Positions 1 to 6,480 of a stretch of 18,041 nucleotides of DNA are shown piece by piece. This DNA comes from UBA11612 sp963662375 (GTDB lineage: Bacteria > Pseudomonadota > Alphaproteobacteria > Rhodospirillales > Rhodospirillaceae). The stretch covers positions 1-18,041 of the forward strand of contig CAXXRP010000007.1 in the NCBI GenBank assembly GCA_963662375.2, read 5' to 3'. Numbering within the stretch: position 1 is the first letter of the stretch; the number at the start of each line of letters is the position of its first letter. The position numbers and the translations under genes are program-made. The notes beneath the pieces are model-generated. The model saw nothing but the letters and a program-made list of their open reading frames with translations. It was not told where the DNA came from and did no database searches.

Positions 1-91
1 GGGTTGCCTGCCGCCGTGTCTAGAACATGGTGCGCTAGACGAATTCCGTTTTCAGGGTCTTGAAGATCGCTTCGACGGAGACGCCATATCG
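1..91 (-). pseudogene. Degenerate IS3-type transposase fragment (OrfB C-terminal part)
   Basis: Read on the minus strand, this stretch gives VEAIFKTLKTEFV, then a stop, RTMF, a second stop, and TRRQAT at the window edge. The FFKTLKTEL-like core followed by a YRT...TRxxA segment is the pattern I recall from the rve-type (DDE) domain of IS3-family OrfB. The two in-frame TAG codons (35-37 and 20-22) stand where relatives usually have Tyr and Glu, so each could come from a single base change. Similarity fades above about position 85, where the sequence turns AT-rich. This looks like a dead IS remnant at the island edge. The family assignment rests on a short motif and the rest lies outside the window. 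Confidence 0.6.
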
Positions 92-664
92 TTACCCCAA
101 AAATGGGCATGAATTATAACCGCGCACAAATACAACCAAATATACAATTCAAATGTGTGTGTAGTACTATTGTTAGCGCCGATGCAAAACCGACCCTGGG
201 AAGAGCGCCCGGCGCCCCGGACAGAGTTTCAGCCAACCGCGCGCATTGGTACTGAAACTTCCAGACTGTCATTTCTGACAGCCTGGCGGCTGGGACCTCA
301 CCGTTTAGCCTCAAGTATACGCTCAAGTCGGACGGTTAAACCGGGCATCGCATATAGCGAAGGGGATAATGGAGCCATTCGAGTATTCGCATACGTAAGT
401 GTTTTCGGGAGTGTAGAGGGCAGAGATTCCGGATTTTAACCAACTTTTTTATTTAAAATCAAATTATTGGGAAGCCGCTTTACTAATCAGAGTGTTCTTT
501 TGCCACGCTGGCATAAGGACCTCCTCCTACCTTCTAGTATTGGTATCTACCGAAGAAGATAATGGGATCATGTCAGGGGTGCGGTGGAAACCATATTCAT
601 TAAATGGTACGGTAGTAGGGTCCGACGATATTGTATATCGGTCCTGTCCTGCTCATTAAAAAAC
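92..664. other. Gene-free AT-rich stretch
   Basis: About 570 bp without a convincing gene. Short ORFs exist on both strands but their translations are not protein-like and match nothing I recognise. The only structure noted is a small hairpin, CTGTCA-tttc-TGACAG, at 266-281. The change from GC-rich transposase remnant to AT-rich DNA near position 100 suggests a junction of acquired DNA. Confidence 0.5.
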
Positions 665-892
665 ATGTCGACGAATATCGATCTGATAACTGAATTATTG
701 ACACCAAACGAAGTAGGAAAGACGCTGAGAATATCCAAGGCGGGAGTGTACCGCTTAATTGAGAGGCGCCGCATTCGCTTTTACAGGGTGATGGGAAGTA
801 TTCGTTTTGCGAAGGGCGACATTGTATCGTTCCTAGAAAACAATCAGGTCGAACAAGTCGACCATTATAGTAATGACATTACGAAAAATTAA
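665..892 (+). CDS. Excisionase-like helix-turn-helix protein (MerR/HTH_17 type)
   Basis: This 75-aa protein contains the pattern LLTPNEVGKTLRISKAGVYR, then LIERRRIRFYRVMGSIRF and GDIVSFLE. That is the compact winged helix of the excisionase/HTH_17 family: 'levels' helix, recognition helix, wing, and a final helix ending in a residue run like VSFLENN. Such proteins bend DNA at att sites or repress element genes. It overlaps the integrase start by 20 nt, so the two are probably cotranslated and work together in integration and excision. I chose the ATG at 665 because the 27 upstream in-frame residues from 584 do not look like this family. No clear Shine-Dalgarno precedes it. The role as Xis is inferred from domain and neighbour. 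Confidence 0.75.
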   Translation: MSTNIDLITELLTPNEVGKTLRISKAGVYRLIERRRIRFYRVMGSIRFAKGDIVSFLENNQVEQVDHYSNDITKN

Positions 893-2063
893 AGGATCAT
901 GGTGGGTGGATTTCCAATTCAACCTCATGCGCCACAGAAAACGAAGTCCTCTAAACTCGCGAGATGGTGCCGGAAACTATGAGGCAGTCCTTAGGCAGAG
1001 GCTTGCGCGAGGACAACCTATCGATGATATAAAGGATGTCGAGAAAGAACCGACGTTCAAACAATTCTCTCGGAGGTGGTTTGACGAATACGTCATACCA
1101 AACAACAAACATTCTGAACAAAAGACTAAAGAATATGCTTTAGAAAATCACATTGTCCCATTTTTTGGAAGGATGTTACTCAGCAAAATCACCGCCCAAC
1201 ACGTGGAAAAATTCAAGTCCATTCAAGTTGCAAAGGGTCTCAAAAACAAAACCATAAACAACCACTTGACCATGTTGAGTAAATGTCTCAGTACTGCACA
1301 AGATTGGAATGAACTCGAAAATATCCCCAAGATTAAGTGGCTAAAGTGCCCTCCTCCTGAAACGCACTTCCTTACACACGAAGATAGCGATCGGTTGCTA
1401 GATCAAACAACGGGCATCTGGTACGAGATGATCCTTACCGCCCTGAGGACAGGGTTACGACGAGGAGAGCTAAGAGCACTGCAGTGGGAAGACATAAACT
1501 GGAACAACGGGACCTTAACGGTCAGACACTCATGGTGTGAAAGTCAAAAAGGCTTAGTCTCCCCAAAGAGCAACAAGGTGAGACATATTCCTTTAGATAC
1601 TGATGTATACACAGTGCTCTACCAACGAAGAAAAAAACTAGGCTTCGTATTCGCAAATGCAAATGACAATCCATTTGACGCTATGACAATGTATCATACA
1701 CTAAAGCGTATTTCTCGGAAGGCAGGGTTAAAAAACGTTTACTGGCACATGTTACGCCATACATTCGCATCGCATCTTGCAATGGCGAATGCACCAGTCA
1801 CGGCTATACAAACCCTGATGGGTCACTCAGACATAACTACCACAATGCGCTACGCTCATTTGGGGCCGTCAACGCTACGGTCTACAGTTGACCTACTTAG
1901 TCGTAATAACGCCACTCAAGGTTTTGGGCAACAGAGTGTCAACCACAAGCACACAGCGACTTTTCCGTCAAGAACCCTAAGAAATACCAATCCTGAATTA
2001 GATAGTAATAGTAAGGCTAATGCAGGAACTAGAAGCCGAAAAACTACTCAATTTATGCCATGA
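873..2063 (+). CDS. Tyrosine recombinase/phage-type integrase (element 1)
   Basis: The 396-aa protein has the layout of a site-specific tyrosine recombinase. An N-terminal arm-binding-like region lies at about residues 1-55, a SAM-like core-binding domain at about 60-150, and the catalytic domain at about 165-335. Catalytic residues visible are Arg196 in TGLRRGEL, a likely Lys232 in the SPKSNKVR hairpin, His292 and Arg295 in HMLRH, His318 in MGHSD, and the nucleophile Tyr327 in MRYAHL. All expected residues are present, so it may be active. A polar tail of about 60 residues follows the nucleophile and looks non-conserved. The gene is AT-rich compared with the chromosome to the right, which points to transfer. 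Its stop codon forms part of a tRNA-3'-end-like sequence, a possible attachment site. Confidence 0.93.
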   Translation: MTLRKIKGSWWVDFQFNLMRHRKRSPLNSRDGAGNYEAVLRQRLARGQPIDDIKDVEKEPTFKQFSRRWFDEYVIPNNKHSEQKTKEYALENHIVPFFGRMLLSKITAQHVEKFKSIQVAKGLKNKTINNHLTMLSKCLSTAQDWNELENIPKIKWLKCPPPETHFLTHEDSDRLLDQTTGIWYEMILTALRTGLRRGELRALQWEDINWNNGTLTVRHSWCESQKGLVSPKSNKVRHIPLDTDVYTVLYQRRKKLGFVFANANDNPFDAMTMYHTLKRISRKAGLKNVYWHMLRHTFASHLAMANAPVTAIQTLMGHSDITTTMRYAHLGPSTLRSTVDLLSRNNATQGFGQQSVNHKHTATFPSRTLRNTNPELDSNSKANAGTRSRKTTQFMP

Positions 2064-2093
2064 CCCTACGGGGAGTCGAACCATGCATTACGG
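2061..2093 (-). other. tRNA 3'-end-like sequence, possible attachment site for element 1
   Basis: On the minus strand this reads GGTTCGACTCCCCGTAGGG followed by TCA, resembling a tRNA T-arm and acceptor 3' strand. The T-stem 5' side (CATGG) mismatches its partner (CCCCG) at two positions, and no D-arm, anticodon arm or matching acceptor 5' strand precedes it, so it is not a functional tRNA. Tyrosine recombinases often target tRNA 3' ends, and this sits exactly at the integrase stop codon. It does not match the tRNA-Thr end at 6124. The attachment-site role is inference, and no second copy was found in the window. Confidence 0.3.
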
Positions 2094-2702
2094 TTTCTGT
2101 CAAGGGCTGAAAGTCATTGCAAACAATGAATGGATGAATAAACGCAAGGGTTTTTGACAGAAGTGAAATTCTCTGTTGTGGGCAATTAGTAGCAAATCAT
2201 CGAAACTTTTATCACCTTCTGGGCAACCCGCGGTCAACCGGTTTCGAACCTGGTTGCGCGGAAATTATCAACTCAGAACAGTACAGGACGAGGTGATGAA
2301 AGTCTGTGATTTGCGTATAGAGACACTATAGAGCCAGAAACGAAAATGGACTAGAAGGGGGGAGTGGCTGACAAAGTACACGCGTAAGCACGGGAACGAT
2401 AAGAACGCAAAATGTCTATCCAAGATTTCGTATGTCGGTAGTTTTCCGTTCATAATATTCCTAGCAACGCACTCAACTACTATCGACCGGATCAGATAGT
2501 TGGGCGTTCTCGCCAGGTTATATGAAGTGAAATTGACAAACTAGAAGCTAATCAGTACCTCCATGCCGCCCTGGCAAATACCACACCCCAAATCTGTGCA
2601 GGAAGGCGGTCTCTTAAATCTGAAATTCGCTATCGATGAGTTGCGCACTAAAACATGGAGAAAGGAAGAACAAGAGGGGGATTAAGCATTCCACCAAGTA
2701 TC
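2064..2702. other. Gene-free stretch between element 1 integrase and the minus-strand gene
   Basis: About 640 bp, AT-rich, with no ORF that looks like a real protein. A minus-strand ORF at 2268-2453 is low in plausibility. Apart from the tRNA-like start and the inverted repeat at 2228-2261, nothing could be assigned here. Confidence 0.5.
2228..2261. repeat. Imperfect inverted repeat with 3-nt loop
   Basis: The arms are CCGCGGTCAACCGGTT and AACCTGGTTGCGCGG around the loop TCG. They pair along nearly their whole length, with a bulged base or two. There is no T-run after it, so it is not a standard Rho-independent terminator. It could be a recombinase or regulator binding site, or a stable RNA hairpin. 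The apex resembles a tRNA T-loop (TTCGAA), but the rest does not fit a tRNA. Confidence 0.5.
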
Positions 2703-3281
2703 TTAGTGTCCCCAGCCGGCGCCGGTTTCGTAGGCAGGTGTCCCGGACCATAGGCTTGCGGTTCGAACATCATCGATGGTGACGCGATCCCCGTAGCTCA
2801 CACGCTTGACCATCGGGTCACTGATGTATTTGCCGATAGTAGGAACTACGTAGGTTTGCGGCCCATTGTCAGCTATGCAAGCGCCGCTGATCTTGCGAAC
2901 TTCTACCGTACGAGGTCCAACTAGCTTGGTCACCTCGTAGAAATCAACATTGGTCTGGTCATAGCCCCAAGAGGCCTTGAGGACGTGACCAAGCTGCAAT
3001 TGGCTGGGTTTTTCGCGGTCGGTTTTATACTTGGCTTGCGCCACGTCTCGCGCTTGGATTGCCGCGAAGTGCTCTGCGATACGTTTGGTCATTTGCGCTT
3101 CAGACTTGAAAACAAAGTGCCAGTCAGGTTTCTGTGCGCGCCCGTGAAAGCCCATAGCCTCGTAGGGGTTGCGTTCCTTGCCGGTGTGGACCCAATAGGC
3201 CACGGCGCTGGATTGTTTGTCAGCGGCCTTTGTCGCGCCCTTGGGGATGTACCACTCTCGTTTGTGTTGGTATCGTGCCAT
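2703..3281 (-). CDS. Conserved mobile-element protein of unknown function
   Basis: This protein has 192 aa from the ATG at 3281. It opens with REWYIPKGATKAADKQSSAV, continues with FHGRAQKPDWHFVF, and has a middle block SWGYDQTNVDFYEVTKLVG and a C-terminal ETGAGWGH. I recall this combination of blocks from uncharacterised plasmid and phage proteins, but I cannot give a tested function or a family number. The middle block looks like a small beta-rich fold followed by strands (RTVEVRKI). No signal peptide, membrane segment or catalytic signature is visible. The frame is open upstream to a GTG at 3356, adding 25 residues. I prefer 3281 because the recalled family begins near that point. It lies alone on the minus strand between the two recombinase modules. 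Confidence 0.7.
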   Translation of the reverse strand: MARYQHKREWYIPKGATKAADKQSSAVAYWVHTGKERNPYEAMGFHGRAQKPDWHFVFKSEAQMTKRIAEHFAAIQARDVAQAKYKTDREKPSQLQLGHVLKASWGYDQTNVDFYEVTKLVGPRTVEVRKISGACIADNGPQTYVVPTIGKYISDPMVKRVSYGDRVTIDDVRTASLWSGTPAYETGAGWGH

Positions 3282-3383
3282 AGTACGCGCTCGATTTCCG
3301 TAAATGCGCCCAGCAAATAGTTCGCGCACAAATTCTGCGCTAACTGGATAGACCACCTTGCCTAGATGGCGTCGAGCTGGTTC

Positions 3384-3575
3384 TTATAACAACCCTTGGG
3401 CTCGATTTTTGAGAAACTCAATAGCAAGAACTTTGTTCACAAACAGTCCTTCGATACTACTACCGTTATCATACCTGACCTGTACCTCAATTCTCACCAG
3501 TGGCTTCTTACTGTATCTACATGTTTCCGGTTGCGTCTTTCCGAAATCGATAGCATTAGGCACATTCTCAAACAA
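3384..3575 (-). CDS. Possible small protein of unknown function
   Basis: This ORF encodes 63 aa. The pattern LVRIEVQVRYDNGSSIEG followed by LFVNKVLAIEFLKN alternates polar and hydrophobic residues like a beta-hairpin followed by a helix, so it is more protein-like than a random ORF. It lies just upstream of, and on the same strand as, the gene at 2703-3281, and could be cotranscribed with it. The start would be a TTG at 3575 or a GTG at 3563, neither with a good ribosome binding site. I recognise no family. It may be a chance ORF. Confidence 0.35.
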   Translation of the reverse strand: MFENVPNAIDFGKTQPETCRYSKKPLVRIEVQVRYDNGSSIEGLFVNKVLAIEFLKNRAQGLL

Positions 3576-3581
3576 GGAGTG

Positions 3582-3610
3582 TTGACAAATCTCACAAATT
3601 CACTTAGGTG
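3582..3610 (+). promoter_or_regulatory. Possible sigma-70 promoter for the coiled-coil gene
   Basis: A perfect TTGACA at 3582-3587 lies about 50 bp upstream of the start at 3638. The hexamer at the expected distance (TTAGGT, 16-nt spacing) is a poor -10 match, so the call is weak. Confidence 0.25.
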
Positions 3611-3637
3611 GCGTTCGTATCCGCGAAGGAGGGATTA

Positions 3638-4030
3638 ATGCCAAACAACACGTTTGAAAGCCTTATGGCCAAAGAGCGTGAGCGCCTGGGTAAGAAACGG
3701 GAAGAAGTCATTGACCGACGTAGTAAGCTCGATGATGAACTAGATGGTATCGACCGCGAGTTGTCTGCCATTGATGCGTATGAAGCTGCCAAAGCCGGAA
3801 AAGTTGTTAAAAGCCGTAAGAGTGGGGCCCGCGCACCACGTGGCGAGAAGCGTGCGAAGATACTAGAGCTTCTCTCAAGTAAACCCGATGGATTGGCCCG
3901 TCGCGAGATCATCGAAGCCATGGGTGCAAAAGGTGACAAGAATTCCGAGCAGTCAATCAGCAATGCGCTCTCATCTCTAAAGAAAGCCAACACCATAGGT
4001 TCAAGAGACGGTAGGTATATTGCTGCATAG
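3638..4030 (+). CDS. Coiled-coil plus winged-helix-like protein, putative regulator
   Basis: This 130-aa protein starts at the ATG at 3638, chosen for the strong Shine-Dalgarno AAGGAGGG at 3626-3633. Residues about 8-50 form a charged helical segment rich in Glu, Arg and Lys (KERERLGKKREEVIDRRSKL onward), a likely coiled coil for dimerisation. A basic linker, KSRKSGARAPRGEKR, follows. Residues about 75-130 (ILELLSSKPDGLARREIIEA, then ISNALSSLKKANTIGSRDGR) look like a winged helix with the final wing reading GRYIAA. The arrangement suggests a DNA-binding regulator or nucleoid-type protein of the element. No named family is recognised. A perfect palindrome and a strong terminator follow directly, so it is probably a single-gene transcript. 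Confidence 0.75.
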   Translation: MPNNTFESLMAKERERLGKKREEVIDRRSKLDDELDGIDRELSAIDAYEAAKAGKVVKSRKSGARAPRGEKRAKILELLSSKPDGLARREIIEAMGAKGDKNSEQSISNALSSLKKANTIGSRDGRYIAA

Positions 4031-4040
4031 AACAGACGAA

Positions 4041-4062
4041 GAGGTTGATTGCAATCAACCTC
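4041..4062. repeat. Perfect 22-bp palindrome
   Basis: The half-site GAGGTTGATTG is followed immediately by its exact reverse complement. It lies 10 bp after the stop of the coiled-coil gene and just before the terminator hairpin. It could be an operator for a dimeric regulator, or a first RNA hairpin that protects the 3' end. The sequence does not decide between these. Confidence 0.7.
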
Positions 4063-4074
4063 CCCACTCCAAAT

Positions 4075-4102
4075 AGGAGGCCTTTGAGGCCTCCTTTTTT
4101 TT
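4075..4102 (+). terminator. Rho-independent terminator after the coiled-coil gene
   Basis: A 9-bp perfect stem, AGGAGGCCT with loop TTG and AGGCCTCCT, is followed by a run of eight T residues. It ends the transcript of the gene at 3638-4030. Confidence 0.9.
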
Positions 4103-4163
4103 AAGTAGCGGATTTAGAATTTGTGAACTATAGAGAGAAAAGGGGTTTTTATATAACCGTCCG

Positions 4164-4448
4164 CTATTTCGAATTCCTTACAACTACAATACTGCTCCTA
4201 CCACGCTGTATCTGATAAACAACACCACGAGGAAACCGTATTTTACCGAATAGAGGAGTAAGTGCATCCTGTAGAAGTGCGATGTTCGGATCGTTGTCAT
4301 CGGCACTGCCAGCTTGTTTGTGCGCATACCATTTCAGGAATACTTCCTCACCAAATTCTTGGCCAACAGATTTTTTGAGAGCGTTTAGTTTTCTTAGCTC
4401 GCCCTTATTTAATTCTAACTTGTCAATCTCTATCTTTTTGCGCGGCAT
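4164..4448 (-). CDS. Hypothetical protein
   Basis: This ORF encodes 94 aa starting MPRKKIEIDKLELNKGELRK. The N-terminal half is highly charged and helical (KLNALKKSVGQEFGEEVFLK). A short acidic linker follows (ADDNDPN), then a C-terminal part with beta-like hydrophobic strands (VVYQIQRGRSSIVVVRNSK). The basic N-terminus could bind nucleic acid, but no family is recognised. Base composition is AT-rich like its neighbours. It is convergent with the terminated gene to its left and divergent from the excisionase-like gene to its right. Only a weak Shine-Dalgarno (GGAAC) is seen. It is probably real because of its length in this AT-rich DNA and its ordered amino-acid pattern. Confidence 0.55.
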   Translation of the reverse strand: MPRKKIEIDKLELNKGELRKLNALKKSVGQEFGEEVFLKWYAHKQAGSADDNDPNIALLQDALTPLFGKIRFPRGVVYQIQRGRSSIVVVRNSK

Positions 4449-4548
4449 TGTGGTCGTTCCGATTTCGTTGGATGTAGGTCATTCTAACAGATCACAGACA
4501 TGGCCTGGTTAATATATATCCAATCAACACTTTGGCCTGCTCATAGCC

Positions 4549-4576
4549 GACGAGAAAGGGTCTTTTAAGTCTCGTC
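4549..4576. repeat. Inverted repeat upstream of the second excisionase-like gene
   Basis: GACGAGA at 4549-4555 and TCTCGTC at 4570-4576 are exact reverse complements separated by 14 nt, ending 15 bp before the ATG at 4592. The position fits an operator or a 5' leader hairpin. No regulator can be named. Confidence 0.4.
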
Positions 4577-4591
4577 AGTAACTATGCTTGT

Positions 4592-4858
4592 ATGGGCGAA
4601 AAGGCCACGAATAATCTCTCGCGCATTGAAGCGGCAGAATTTCTGCGTGTGAGTGTCGCGACGATTGACAGATTACATATACCGCGTTGTCGGATTGGAC
4701 GGCGCGTGATTTTCACGCGTCATGACCTAGAACGATATATTGCCACCAAACGGACAATTGCCCATCCCCCACCACCTCCACCAAAACCGATGCGCCAAAA
4801 TGCGTCCGCAAAAAGATGGCTAGAAGATAAGCTCGCTTGTCTCAATCGGGAGAATTGA
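4592..4858 (+). CDS. Excisionase-like helix-turn-helix protein (element 2)
   Basis: This protein has 88 aa. Residues about 9-52 (LSRIEAAEFLRVSVATIDRL, then PRCRIGRRVIFTRHDLERYI) form an HTH_17/excisionase-type winged helix: helix-turn-helix, wing, and a final helix with the common DLERYI ending. A run of six prolines (59-64) and a basic helix follow. Proteins of this type act as recombination directionality factors or repressors. Its 3' end overlaps the 3' end of the convergent integrase by 17 bp. That tail-to-tail layout differs from the head-to-tail layout of element 1 and allows antisense interference between the two transcripts. The Xis role is inferred. Confidence 0.75.
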   Translation: MGEKATNNLSRIEAAEFLRVSVATIDRLHIPRCRIGRRVIFTRHDLERYIATKRTIAHPPPPPPKPMRQNASAKRWLEDKLACLNREN

Positions 4859-6029
4859 CGGCAGTCGGGCCTACAGAGCCTCTCAAGGGCTTATCCAAGG
4901 TTCGTGGTTTTGTGATGCGCCGGAGTTCATGTTGCTCATCCTGAAGCTTCTTGTGGGGATCATGAGGCGGTTCGGCCACGGTAGTGACCGTTTCGTCGGC
5001 GATCGTCACGTCGAGCACGGTAACGGCACGTTCAAGATTGTCTGGAGCCAAGCTCGCGTAGCGCTGCGTGAGTGCGGGTGTCGTATGCCCGAGTAGTCGC
5101 TGCACCTCATAGAGGCTCACGCCTCTTTGGACGAGCCTGGAGGCGTAGGTGTGGCGAAGATCGTGAATACGAACATTGGGCAGCTCTGCCTTTCTGCGCG
5201 CAGTCGAGAAAGCCTTCCTTGGACTGTCATAAGGAACTCGTGTGCCATTGTTCCGAGGATGCAGAAACACCCTCTCCGTCGTCGCCGGCGCCGTTGCCCG
5301 CAATCGCTTGAGCATGTCACGTACATGGTTTGGCAAAGGAACACCGCGGGGATGTCCTCCCTTCGTTTCGACAAAGCGGACCATGGCACGAGGTGTGCGC
5401 TCCAAGTCCACATCCTGCCATGTGAGGTAGGTTGCTTCTCTCAGACGAGCTCCGGTTCCAAGAAGGAAAACGATAAGATCGCGAAGATGAGGTGAGCTTG
5501 CATCCAAGAGCCTCTGCACATCGTCGTCTGTGAGATACCGTGTTGTGTCTGGTTTGCCCCGTTTCTTTGAAACGTGCGGCACCGTGCCCAGAACTCGCCA
5601 GTCCTTGTGAGCCTTGTTCAAGAGTGCCTTCAGCACTGTCACATTGCGGTTGACGGTTGATGCTCTGAGACCATTGCCTAGGAGCTCGTCAGCCCATTTG
5701 GCAATTGCCGCTGTAGTGATAGCCTCAAGTGGTGTTTCTGGGCCAAAAGTCTCGCGTATACGATTGAGCATATAGAGTGTATTTTTCGCTGTGAGCTTTT
5801 TGCCCTTCGGGAGAATGACCGTTGTCCAGTACCGTTCAACCGCATCGCCGAGTGACATTGATGCGACCGTGCCATGAACGTGGTGGTCGAAAATCTCAGA
5901 CCGCCACCGTCGCTCGATCTCGAGGGCCTTGCGCTTGTTGCTTGTCTTCGAGGATTTCCTGAACCGCTTGCCTTTGTACGTGAACTCAATGATCCAGTTG
6001 GGGCTCTTCGGCACACAATACACTGGCAT
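4842..6029 (-). CDS. Tyrosine recombinase/integrase (element 2, tRNA-Thr associated)
   Basis: The 395-aa protein starts MPVYCVPKSPNWIIEF and continues with YKGKRFRKSSKTSNKRKALE, an N-terminal arm-binding module. A core-binding domain lies at about residues 60-155 and the catalytic domain at about 165-330. Catalytic residues are Arg195 in GTGARLRE, a likely Lys223 in ETKGG, His289 and Arg292 in HDLRH, His315 in LLGHTT, and Tyr324 in TQRYASL. The set is complete. The C-terminal 65 residues are polar and look non-conserved. The start codon lies 94 bp from the tRNA-Thr 3' end and the gene reads away from it, the usual arrangement for an element integrated in that tRNA. It shares little beyond the catalytic motifs with the integrase at 873-2063. 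Confidence 0.95.
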   Translation of the reverse strand: MPVYCVPKSPNWIIEFTYKGKRFRKSSKTSNKRKALEIERRWRSEIFDHHVHGTVASMSLGDAVERYWTTVILPKGKKLTAKNTLYMLNRIRETFGPETPLEAITTAAIAKWADELLGNGLRASTVNRNVTVLKALLNKAHKDWRVLGTVPHVSKKRGKPDTTRYLTDDDVQRLLDASSPHLRDLIVFLLGTGARLREATYLTWQDVDLERTPRAMVRFVETKGGHPRGVPLPNHVRDMLKRLRATAPATTERVFLHPRNNGTRVPYDSPRKAFSTARRKAELPNVRIHDLRHTYASRLVQRGVSLYEVQRLLGHTTPALTQRYASLAPDNLERAVTVLDVTIADETVTTVAEPPHDPHKKLQDEQHELRRITKPRTLDKPLRGSVGPTAVNSPD

Positions 6030-6123
6030 GGCTCTACCCCGAAAATTACCCCGAGCCCCTAGCTACCATGTCTTTCTGGTGCGCCGCGCTGTGGAAATAT
6101 GTGAATAATGTGAATGGTTTAGG

Positions 6124-6198
6124 TGGTGCCGCCGGGGTGAATTGAACACCCGACCCCACCCTTACCAAGGGTGTGCTCTACCCCTGAGCTACGGCGGC
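6124..6198 (-). tRNA. tRNA-Thr (anticodon GGT)
   Basis: The cloverleaf can be drawn by hand. The acceptor is GCCGCCG with CGGCGGC, the D-stem GCTC/GAGC, and the anticodon stem CACCC/GGGTG with loop TTGGTAA. The T-stem is GGGTG/CACCC with loop TTCAATT, the discriminator is A, and CCA is encoded. Anticodon GGT reads Thr ACC/ACU. It is 75 nt with all stems paired. Its 3' end faces the integrase at 4842-6029 and is the likely attachment site of the island to the left. The tRNA appears intact, as expected when an element carries the replacement 3' end. Confidence 0.95.
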
Positions 6199-6259
6199 AC
6201 GCTTGCGCGGCTTAAGCTTATGCCATACTGGCGATGAGCGCTGCAAGCGGGGAGGGGAC

Positions 6260-6427
6260 GTGGCGGAGGACGATAAGGCGGTGGATCAGGAGGCGCGCGC
6301 GGGGGACGATCGGGCGGCGCGGCAGGCCAAGGCGCTACGGGAGAACTTGCGGCGGCGCAAGGACCAGGCGCGGCGGCGCCGTGCGGCTGGGGAAGTGCCC
6401 ACAGACAACGGCGGAGACCGCGGTTGA
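6260..6427 (+). CDS. Small Arg-rich conserved hypothetical protein
   Basis: This ORF encodes 55 aa from a GTG preceded by GGGGAGGGGAC, a good Shine-Dalgarno. The frame is open upstream to a TTG at 6203 with no signal. The core QAKALRENLRRRKDQARRRR is a single charged helix of a kind I recall from small alphaproteobacterial proteins encoded near murA. The N-terminus is acidic (EDDKAVDQEARAGDD). The function is unknown. It lies between tRNA-Thr and dcd on the same strand as the housekeeping genes. Confidence 0.6.
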   Translation: MAEDDKAVDQEARAGDDRAARQAKALRENLRRRKDQARRRRAAGEVPTDNGGDRG

Positions 6428-6480
6428 GCCGGACAGCGGCTTTCGCTACAAGGGCGCGTCTCAAACAGGGCGGGTGATCC

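Noticed and set aside
155..439. 94-aa plus-strand ORF in the left gene-free stretch
   Set aside because: No Shine-Dalgarno, no domain, and an irregular residue mix (Arg/Ser/Thr) typical of chance ORFs.
2061..2093. Functional tRNA gene
   Set aside because: Only a 3'-end-like piece is present; no D-arm, anticodon arm or matching acceptor 5' strand, and the T-stem has two mismatches.
2268..2453. 61-aa minus-strand ORF
   Set aside because: Phe/Ser/Leu-rich translation with no start signal or family; likely chance.
2985..3320. 111-aa plus-strand ORF opposite the conserved mobile-element protein
   Set aside because: It is antisense to the gene with recognisable conserved blocks, and its own translation shows none.
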